Below are positions 13,940 through 19,300 of a DNA stretch of 19,300 bases, piece by piece. Where the stretch lies: positions 1 through 19,300 of the forward strand of contig CAXBLG010000066.1 in assembly GCA_963976395.1 (NCBI GenBank). The letters are read 5' to 3'. Every line of letters begins with the position of its first letter. Within the stretch, counting starts at the first letter, position 1. This DNA comes from UBA11612 sp963976395. GTDB taxonomy: Bacteria; Pseudomonadota; Alphaproteobacteria; Rhodospirillales; Rhodospirillaceae. The translations under genes were made by a program, and so were the position numbers. The notes under the pieces were generated by a model that saw only the letters and a list, made by a program, of their open reading frames with translations, made no database searches and was not told the DNA's origin.

Positions 13940-16144
13940 TTAAGCCTTACCGGCCATATAGGACGGGAACCATCCCTCATTCAAGGCGCGCAGGGTAGAG
14001 AGTTCAGCTTTGCCGCCGCCGAAAGTGATGGTGGTTCCGCCGGTGGTGCCGATTATTTGTATCGGAGCACCCCATTTTTCCGCGTCTTTTTGAAGGGTGG
14101 CAACATCGCCGGTTTTCACCGTAACCACGTAGCGCCCTTGGTCTTCGCCGAACAGGCGGCTGTGCTGGGGGCCCTCGATATCCGAGAGGGTGCAGCCGAT
14201 GTTTCCGGCGAGTGCCATCTCGGTGAGGGCCACGAGCAGGCCGCCGTCGGACAGATCGTGGCAGGCGGTGATACGACCCGCGCCAATAAGCTCTCGCACG
14301 AAGTCGCCAACGCTGCGTTCGTGGGCAAGATCGACCGGCGGCGGCGCGCCGGTTTCCTGGCCGCAAATCTCGCGCAGGTATAGCGACTGCCCGAGCCAGC
14401 CTTCGGCTTCATCCTTGTGGCCGAGGAGCAGAATGGTTTCTCCTTCGCTTTTGAAGGCGAGGGTCGCCATGTGCTCAATGTTGTCGATGAGCCCGACGCC
14501 GCCGATGGCTGGGGTGGGCAAAATGGGAACGCCGCCGGTTTCGTTGTACAGCGAAACGTTGCCGGAGATGACCGGGTAATCGAGAGCGGTGCAGGCGGCG
14601 CCGATGCCTTCAATGGCTTCGACGATCTGGCCCATGATTTCGGGTTTTTCCGGGTTACCGAAGTTGAGGTTGTCGGTGATCGCCATGGGCTTGCCGCCGA
14701 CCGAAGTGATATTGCGCCATGTTTCCGCGACCGCTTGTTTGCCGCCCTCGAAGGGATCGGCTTTCACGTAGCGCGGCGTACAGTCGGTGGCGATGGCGAG
14801 CGCGCGGTTTGAGGCATGAAGACGCACTACGGCCGCATCGCCGCCGGGGCGCTGGGCCGTGTCGGCCATGACCATGTGATCGTATTGCTCCCAGACCCAG
14901 CGGCGGCTGGCGAGGTCCGGGCAGCCCATGAGAGTTGTAAGCGCCTCGGTCCAGGGGACGTCTTTGACGTCTTTCGCTGCAAGAACGGGTTGTTTGGGCG
15001 AAGGAATCCATGGCCGGTCGTATTCCGGCGAGGCCTGGGCGAGCGGATCGATGGGCAGATCGGCAACGGTTTCGCCGTCCATGGTCAGCACCATCCGGCC
15101 GGTATCCGTGAGTGTGCCGATGACGGCAAAATCGAGTTCCCACTTCTCGAAAATTTTCCGGGCGATGTCTTCCTTGCCGGGCTTCAAGATCATGAGCATG
15201 CGTTCCTGACTCTCGGACAGCATCATCTCGTAGGGGGTCATGCCTTCTTCGCGGGTCGGCACCTGGTCCATGTAAAGCTCGACACCCATGCCGCCCTTGG
15301 AGGCCATCTCGAAGGACGAGCTGGTAAGACCGGCTGCGCCCATGTCCTGAATGGCGACAATAGTGTCGGTGGCCATCAGTTCCATGCACGCTTCGATGAG
15401 AAGCTTTTCAGTGAATGGATCGCCGACCTGAACGGTGGGGCGTTTTTCTTCTGAATTTTCGTCGAATTCCGCCGAGGCCATGGTCGCGCCGTGGATGCCG
15501 TCGCGTCCGGTTTTGGAGCCGACATAGACCACGGGGTTTCCGGCGCCCGAAGCCGCCGAGTAGAAAATTTTGTTTTGATCGGCAAGACCCACGGTCATGG
15601 CGTTGACCAGGATATTGCCGTTGTAGCTGGAGTGGAAATTCACTTCGCCGCCGACGGTAGGCACGCCGACGCAGTTGCCGTAGCCGCCGATGCCCGCGAC
15701 CACACCTGACACCAAATGGCGGGTCTTGGGGTGCGACGGGTCGCCGAAGCGCAAGGCGTTCATGTTGGCGATGGGGCGCGCGCCCATGGTGAACACATCG
15801 CGCAGGATGCCGCCGACGCCGGTGGCTGCGCCCTGGTAAGGCTCGATATAGGACGGGTGGTTGTGGCTCTCCATTTTGAAAATGGCGGCGAGGCCTTCGC
15901 CGATGTCGATAATACCCGCGTTCTCGCCGGGGCCGCAGATGACCCAAGGCGCGGTGGTGGGTAAGGTCTTCAACCACTTCTTCGAGGACTTGTAAGAGCA
16001 ATGCTCCGACCACATGACCGAGAAGATGCCGAGTTCGACGAGATTGGGCGCGCGGCCCATGATTTCGAGAATGCGCGTGTATTCATCTTCCGAGAGGCCG
16101 TGAGTCTTGACGTCTTCGGGCGTAATAGGCGCGTTGTGGGTCAT
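13940..16144 (-). CDS. purL: Phosphoribosylformylglycinamidine synthase, large subunit
   Basis: This 734-residue small-type PurL is the ATP-using subunit of FGAM synthetase, step four of purine synthesis. It turns FGAR into FGAM with ammonia delivered from PurQ. WSEHCSYKSSKKWL (45-58) contains the catalytic H48. KMESHNHPSYIEPYQGAATG (90-109) carries the metal and nucleotide site. The protein has the internal two-fold repeat of AIRS-like domains usual for the family. The length of about 730-740 residues shows it needs separate PurS and PurQ, which are both encoded just upstream. Its ATG overlaps the purQ stop by 4 bases, pointing to coupled translation. The high GC content leaves long open antisense frames over this gene that are not coding. 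Confidence 0.97.
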   Translation of the reverse strand: MTHNAPITPEDVKTHGLSEDEYTRILEIMGRAPNLVELGIFSVMWSEHCSYKSSKKWLKTLPTTAPWVICGPGENAGIIDIGEGLAAIFKMESHNHPSYIEPYQGAATGVGGILRDVFTMGARPIANMNALRFGDPSHPKTRHLVSGVVAGIGGYGNCVGVPTVGGEVNFHSSYNGNILVNAMTVGLADQNKIFYSAASGAGNPVVYVGSKTGRDGIHGATMASAEFDENSEEKRPTVQVGDPFTEKLLIEACMELMATDTIVAIQDMGAAGLTSSSFEMASKGGMGVELYMDQVPTREEGMTPYEMMLSESQERMLMILKPGKEDIARKIFEKWELDFAVIGTLTDTGRMVLTMDGETVADLPIDPLAQASPEYDRPWIPSPKQPVLAAKDVKDVPWTEALTTLMGCPDLASRRWVWEQYDHMVMADTAQRPGGDAAVVRLHASNRALAIATDCTPRYVKADPFEGGKQAVAETWRNITSVGGKPMAITDNLNFGNPEKPEIMGQIVEAIEGIGAACTALDYPVISGNVSLYNETGGVPILPTPAIGGVGLIDNIEHMATLAFKSEGETILLLGHKDEAEGWLGQSLYLREICGQETGAPPPVDLAHERSVGDFVRELIGAGRITACHDLSDGGLLVALTEMALAGNIGCTLSDIEGPQHSRLFGEDQGRYVVTVKTGDVATLQKDAEKWGAPIQIIGTTGGTTITFGGGKAELSTLRALNEGWFPSYMAGKA

Positions 16145-16830
16145 GACAGCGCCTCCACCAAGCCGTCGAACATGGCGCGGCCGCCGGTGCCGCCAAGTTG
16201 AATATCGGCGAGACGTTCGGGGTGCGGCATCATGCCGAGCACGGTCTTGGTCTTGTTGAAAATGCCGGCGATGTTGTGCTGGGAGCCGTTGACGTTGGCG
16301 GCATCGGTCACGTCGCCGTTCTCATCGCAATAGCGGAAGGCGACTCGTCGCTCGTCCTCTAGAGTTTTGAGTGTGTCGTCGTCGGCGAAGTAATTGCCTT
16401 CGTGATGGGCGACGGGAATGCGGATGACGTCACCGGCCTTGTAACCTTTGGTAAAGGCGCTAGCGCTGTCCTCGACCTTCAGATGCACATCGCGGCAGAT
16501 GAATTTGAGATCGCGGTTGCGCATAAGGACGCCCGGCAACAGTCCCGTTTCGGTGAGGATCTGAAAGCCGTTGCAAATACCAAGCACGCGCACGCCGGTC
16601 TCGGCCTTGCGCTTCACATCACGCATGATCGGAGACTGGGCGGCCATGGCCCCGCAGCGCAGGTAGTCGCCATAAGAAAAGCCGCCGGGCACGACAATGA
16701 GGTCAAGGTCCGGCAACTCGGTATTCCGGTGCCAGATCATTTGGGGCGCCTTGCCCATGCTTTGTTCGAGGGCGACGGCGATATCGCGGTCGCAGTTGGA
16801 CCCCGGGAAAACGATGACAGCAGCCTTCAT
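16141..16830 (-). CDS. purQ: Phosphoribosylformylglycinamidine synthase, glutaminase subunit
   Basis: This 229-residue class I glutamine amidotransferase supplies ammonia to PurL. The nucleophile is C86 in VLGICNGFQIL, and H203 and E205 in MMPHPERLAD complete the triad. The start MKAAVIVFPGSNCDRD and the loop PGGFSYGDYLRCG are hallmarks of PurQ. It begins 4 bases after the purS stop and overlaps purL by 4 bases, so the three subunits are tightly coupled. Full length for the small PurQ type. Confidence 0.97.
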   Translation of the reverse strand: MKAAVIVFPGSNCDRDIAVALEQSMGKAPQMIWHRNTELPDLDLIVVPGGFSYGDYLRCGAMAAQSPIMRDVKRKAETGVRVLGICNGFQILTETGLLPGVLMRNRDLKFICRDVHLKVEDSASAFTKGYKAGDVIRIPVAHHEGNYFADDDTLKTLEDERRVAFRYCDENGDVTDAANVNGSQHNIAGIFNKTKTVLGMMPHPERLADIQLGGTGGRAMFDGLVEALS

Positions 16831-16834
16831 GGAC

Positions 16835-17077
16835 TCAATCTAAAATTTCGACGCTGTAATTCTCGACGACCGTGTTGGCGAGCAATGCCTTGCACATGTC
16901 CTCGACCTTGGCTTTGGCGGCGGCCTTATCGCTCTCGTTGACGCTGAGTTCGATGTATTTGCCTTGCCGGACATCGGCCACATCGCCGAATCCCAATCCA
17001 TGCAGCGAGTTCTCGATCGCTTTTCCTTGCGGATCGAGTACGCCGTTTTTCAGTGTAATGTGAACCTTCGCTTTCAA
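16835..17077 (-). CDS. purS: Phosphoribosylformylglycinamidine synthase subunit PurS (TTG start)
   Basis: This 80-residue protein is the small bridging subunit that joins PurQ to PurL. The sequence KAKVHITLKNGVLDPQGKAI followed by GFGDVADVRQGKYIEL is typical. The frame is open up to 17290, but the family begins right at MKAKV, and a TTG at 17077 lies 7 bases after AGGAG (17089-17085). A GTG two codons earlier would leave only one base to that site. The start is therefore taken as TTG. A GC-rich hairpin lies between it and purC. Confidence 0.93.
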   Translation of the reverse strand: MKAKVHITLKNGVLDPQGKAIENSLHGLGFGDVADVRQGKYIELSVNESDKAAAKAKVEDMCKALLANTVVENYSVEILD

Positions 17078-17084
17078 CGACACG

Positions 17085-17089
17085 CTCCT
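17085..17089 (-). promoter_or_regulatory. Ribosome binding site deciding the purS start
   Basis: AGGAG on the minus strand is spaced 7 bases from the TTG at 17077. This spacing excludes the GTG at 17083, which would be nearly in contact with it. Confidence 0.8.
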
Positions 17090-17113
17090 AAAACTCGGTT
17101 CCTGAGACTTAAT

Positions 17114-17134
17114 CCCCCGGCTTTGCGCCGGGGG
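17114..17134 (-). repeat. GC-rich hairpin between purC and purS
   Basis: On the minus strand CCCCCGGC and GCCGGGGG form a perfect 8-base stem around GCAAA. It starts 7 bases after the purC stop and ends 36 bases before the purS start. No T-run follows in the direction of transcription, so it is unlikely to be a simple terminator. It may protect the purC mRNA end, mark a processing site, or cause partial attenuation. Confidence 0.7.
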
Positions 17135-17141
17135 GCTCGCT

Positions 17142-17909
17142 TTATTGTAGAGTAGATGGGCCTTGCTGATCCGCCGGGCCGCTCTCGGGCAAGATGCCGA
17201 GACGCCGCGCGACTTCCTGATAGGCTTCCTCGACACCGCCCATATCGCGGCGGAAGCGATCCTTGTCCATCTTCTCGTTGGTTTTCGCATCCCACAGGCG
17301 GCAATTGTCCGGTGACAGCTCGTCGGCCAGAATGACCTGGATGTCGCCGTTCTCGTGGAACAGGCGGCCGAACTCGACCTTGAAGTCCACCAGCTTGATG
17401 CCGATTCCTAAGAACATGCCCGAGAGGTAGTCGTTCACGCGCAGCGCCATGTTGAGCATTTCATCCACTTCGTGGATGGCCGCCCAGCCAAAGCCCGTGA
17501 TGTGTTCTTCAGAGATCAGCGGGTCGCCCAGCTGATCGTTCTTGTAATAGTACTCGACGATGGAGCGGGGCAGGCGCGTACCTTCCGGGATCGCGAAGCG
17601 CTCGGAGATGGACCCGGCGGCGATATTGCGCACCACAACTTCCACCGGAATGATCTCGACTTCCTTGACCAACTGCTCGCGCATATTAAGGCGGCGCACG
17701 AAATGGGTGGGAATACCGATCTCTTCCAGCTTCATCATCAGGTATTCGGAGATGCGGTTATTGAGCACTCCTTTGCCGGTGATGGTGCCTTTTTTCTTAT
17801 TGTTGAAGGCAGTGGCATCGTCCTTGAAGTACTGGACGAGGGTGCCGGGTTCCGGACCTTCGAAAATGACTTTTGCTTTGCCTTCGTAGATTTGCTTACG
17901 GCGGGCCAT
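17142..17909 (-). CDS. purC: SAICAR synthetase (phosphoribosylaminoimidazole-succinocarboxamide synthase)
   Basis: This 255-residue enzyme joins aspartate to CAIR using ATP, a middle step of purine synthesis. It begins MARRKQIYEGKAKVIF. The two family signatures are VEVVVRNIAAGSISERF (89-105) and KLVDFKVEFGR (172-182). DDATAFNNKKKG lies at 30-41. The frame is open to 18056, but the ATG at 17909 matches the family start and has GAGAGG just upstream. The C-terminal tail of about 15 residues is Gly/Pro/Gln-rich and not conserved-looking. It heads the purC-purS-purQ-purL-bolA series. The gap to the upstream NRDE gene on the same strand is 171 bases. Confidence 0.97.
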   Translation of the reverse strand: MARRKQIYEGKAKVIFEGPEPGTLVQYFKDDATAFNNKKKGTITGKGVLNNRISEYLMMKLEEIGIPTHFVRRLNMREQLVKEVEIIPVEVVVRNIAAGSISERFAIPEGTRLPRSIVEYYYKNDQLGDPLISEEHITGFGWAAIHEVDEMLNMALRVNDYLSGMFLGIGIKLVDFKVEFGRLFHENGDIQVILADELSPDNCRLWDAKTNEKMDKDRFRRDMGGVEEAYQEVARRLGILPESGPADQQGPSTLQ

Positions 17910-17986
17910 GCGCCTCTCACTTGTAAATGAACGTATTAAACCGAGGCCGCGTTGACCAATAGACGGTCGATGTGGCGGGAAGCGCC

Positions 17987-18015
17987 CATATAGCAGGTGG
18001 AGGGAGCGGCCACAA
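17987..18015 (-). promoter_or_regulatory. Possible promoter of the pur operon
   Basis: On the minus strand TTGTGG (18015-18010) and TATATG (17992-17987) have a 17-base spacer. Transcription would start near 17980, giving a leader of about 70 bases before purC. No purine riboswitch-like structure was recognised in it. A second, weaker pair, TTGGTC and TAATAC with a 15-base spacer, lies closer to the gene. Confidence 0.4.
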
Positions 18016-18080
18016 CGCGCGCGCCTGATGTAGATAAAACCGCTGAAAACCAGCATTGCCGCTGCCGTTTGGGCGCGCTT

Positions 18081-18851
18081 TTAGATATCCACAGGGGTGA
18101 ACCGGGAAGACTCGGGCGGACCGGGTGCAAAAAGCCAGATTGGGCGCTTGGCATCCGGCCCATGAGAGGCCTCGATGGACGGTATCGCCAAAAGCGATGA
18201 CGAAGATGTGCCGAATCCGTTTTCCATATGAAAGCTCATGGCGTTGAAAACATCGCCCTGGGTTTCAGTGGAACTGAGAAGACCTTGCCACGATGCCCAA
18301 TCGTCGGAGTCTGGATTGGGTGGCGCGGCGGCCTCGAAACGGGGCAGATAGGTCGCGATACGACGATCTGAGGTGTCGTTGCGGTCATAGGCGGTAAACA
18401 CGGATAGCCCTACCGGGACCGGAACGGCGCGGATACTCCCAACAGAGGAGTCCGCCTCCGCCGTCAGAGATAGCCACCAGGCCTCGGTATTATCGGCGAT
18501 GACCAAATTAAAGGGGCGGTAAGCCTCCGGGCTGATATCAGCCAGGGCTTCGGCGGCTGTGACGGCATCTGCATGGTCGAGGGCTTCCAGAACCAATTCG
18601 CCGCGGCTGCGTTTTCCGGGGGCTGGACCCAGGGAGCCGTGGCGATTCAGGATGCAAACCGCAAGCCCGGCATCGTTGACCCCCATCCACGTGCCGCCCG
18701 CTAGATCGTCCCGTCCCGCCACCACATCCAGGCGGTCGGGCCAATGGCGCCCCGGCGGCGTCCAAGGGCGGCCCAGCATTTCATCGCGGTTGGCCCCCAT
18801 AATGACAGGCCAAGGGTGGTCTGGGCGGCGAAGAAGGACGACGGTGCACAT
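18081..18851 (-). CDS. NRDE / TANGO2-like family protein
   Basis: This 256-residue protein belongs to the family formerly called DUF833. It starts MCTVVLL, so removal of Met1 would expose C2, the conserved N-terminal cysteine of the family's Ntn-hydrolase-like fold. The name motif NRDE is at 21-24 in MGANRDEM. Further family segments are AGRDDLAGGTWMGVNDAGL (45-63) and RPFNLVIAD. Human and worm relatives have been linked to lipid handling and haem trafficking. The bacterial role and any enzymatic activity are not established. No signal peptide is seen. It is on the same strand as purC but has a gap of 171 bases, and it diverges from the zeta inhibitor gene. Confidence 0.9.
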   Translation of the reverse strand: MCTVVLLRRPDHPWPVIMGANRDEMLGRPWTPPGRHWPDRLDVVAGRDDLAGGTWMGVNDAGLAVCILNRHGSLGPAPGKRSRGELVLEALDHADAVTAAEALADISPEAYRPFNLVIADNTEAWWLSLTAEADSSVGSIRAVPVPVGLSVFTAYDRNDTSDRRIATYLPRFEAAAPPNPDSDDWASWQGLLSSTETQGDVFNAMSFHMENGFGTSSSSLLAIPSIEASHGPDAKRPIWLFAPGPPESSRFTPVDI

Positions 18852-18923
18852 GAGAGTGATTTAGTTGGATTCTCGGTGGAGGCTGTTTCCAGGACCGTAA
18901 TGGGAATATCGCGGTTACGCCAG

Positions 18924-18952
18924 TTGCGCCTGCCCAGCCGCGCCGTTATATC
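18924..18952 (+). promoter_or_regulatory. Possible promoter of the zeta inhibitor gene
   Basis: TTGCGC at 18924-18929 and TATATC at 18947-18952 are separated by 17 bases, about 57 bases before the ATG at 19010. It lies in the 158-base divergent gap with the NRDE gene. No clear promoter for the NRDE direction was seen in the same gap. Confidence 0.4.
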
Positions 18953-19009
18953 AGGGCCATATTCGCGGGCTGGCCGCGCACCACCGAGACGATTCTTGCG
19001 GAGTACATA

Positions 19010-19300
19010 ATGAGCGATGCTTTTAAAGACCGCGAAAAAGGCTATGAGCGGAAGTACCAATTGGATCAGGACCAAGCGTTTCGGGCGCAATCGCGGCGCG
19101 ACCGTTTGTTCGGCAAATGGGTTGCGGGCCAGTTGGGCCTAGCGGACCCCGAGATCGACACCTACGCTGCCGAAGTGGTGGACTCGAACTTCGAGAAGCC
19201 CGGCGACGAAGATATGCTGGATAAGGTCAAAGCCGACCTTAAGGCCAAACAGGTCGAGATTTCCGACGAAGCCCTCAGAACAGCGCTGCTCGAAGCTTAC
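19010..19300 (+). CDS. DUF1476 protein, F1F0-ATPase inhibitor zeta subunit (3' end outside window)
   Basis: The first 97 residues are visible and the frame is open at the window edge; the family is about 105-110 residues, so only a few are missing. It starts MSDAFKDREKGYERKY and continues with RAQSRRDRLFGKWVAGQLGL, EVVDSNFEKPGDEDML and a final helix. This matches the alphaproteobacterial zeta protein first described in Paracoccus, whose N-terminal region blocks ATP hydrolysis by the F1 motor. GGAG at 19000-19003 is 6 bases before the ATG. The family is largely confined to Alphaproteobacteria and often lies beside purC, supporting the taxonomic reading of the window. In some species the protein inhibits only weakly, so strength here is unknown. 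Confidence 0.92.
   Translation, partial: MSDAFKDREKGYERKYQLDQDQAFRAQSRRDRLFGKWVAGQLGLADPEIDTYAAEVVDSNFEKPGDEDMLDKVKADLKAKQVEISDEALRTALLEAY

Noticed and set aside
14816..15454. 212-codon open frame on the plus strand opposite purL, with several other long frames nearby
   Set aside because: purL is well supported here. These are shadow frames of GC-rich coding sequence with low-complexity Gly/Val/His content.
17910..18056. 49-codon N-terminal extension of purC
   Set aside because: The family starts at MARRKQIYEGK, and the extension covers the likely promoter region.
1..19300. Search for mobile elements, CRISPR repeats, phage genes or attachment sites
   Set aside because: No transposase or integrase motifs, evenly spaced direct repeats or tRNA-associated duplications were seen. 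The gene content is mostly housekeeping.

Overview
The window looks like a piece of a chromosome from an alphaproteobacterium, by eye moderately GC-rich. The best pointers are the gene order purC-purS-purQ-purL-bolA-grxD, with a divergent gene for a DUF1476 / F1-ATPase inhibitor zeta protein beside it, and an Anbu (ancestral proteasome-like) protease cassette. The mix of genes would fit a Rhodospirillales-like or uncultured lineage, but I cannot name a genus. No transposase, phage gene, CRISPR array, tRNA or rRNA gene was found. Coding density is high, and no stretch over 300 bases lacks a gene.

Layout. (1) Positions 1-3502, + strand: the tail of an unrecognised gene, then glutamine-dependent NAD+ synthetase (nadE) and glutaminyl-tRNA synthetase (glnS). 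(2) Positions 3499-5698, - strand: a lipoprotein esterase of the hormone-sensitive-lipase type followed by a low-specificity L-threonine aldolase. The aldolase stop codon overlaps that of glnS. (3) Positions 5745-6155, + strand: a small protein that may be a degenerate GIY-YIG/T5orf172-like domain. (4) Positions 6343-11232, + strand: a circularly permuted ATP-grasp protein, an Alpha-E (DUF403) protein, a transglutaminase-like cysteine peptidase and the Anbu protease, followed 8 bases later by the RNA methyltransferase TrmJ. (5) Positions 11229-11684, - strand: a GNAT acetyltransferase. (6) Positions 11969-13167, + strand: rpsD with its own promoter, leader and terminator, then a hotdog-fold thioesterase. 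(7) Positions 13235-18851, - strand: an NRDE/TANGO2-like protein, purC, purS, purQ, purL, bolA and a CGFS monothiol glutaredoxin. (8) From 19010, + strand: the start of the zeta inhibitor gene, cut by the window edge.

How the genes work together. purS, purQ and purL encode the three parts of formylglycinamidine ribonucleotide synthetase, and purC a later purine step. BolA and the CGFS glutaredoxin are known partners in iron-sulfur and iron handling. The ATP-grasp, Alpha-E, transglutaminase and Anbu genes form a recurrent cluster. Comparative genomics has predicted that it makes, trims and degrades a peptide or peptide-tagged substrate, but the substrate is not established. This is the most interesting system in the window. 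The sequence adds several points: Anbu seems to have its own promoter, the first gene uses a TTG start with a strong ribosome binding site, and trmJ sits just behind Anbu.

Regulation visible in the sequence includes good sigma70-like promoters for rpsD, anbu and grxD, a strong rpsD terminator, a two-way terminator between the thioesterase and grxD, and a GC-rich hairpin between purC and purS. All promoter calls are by eye.
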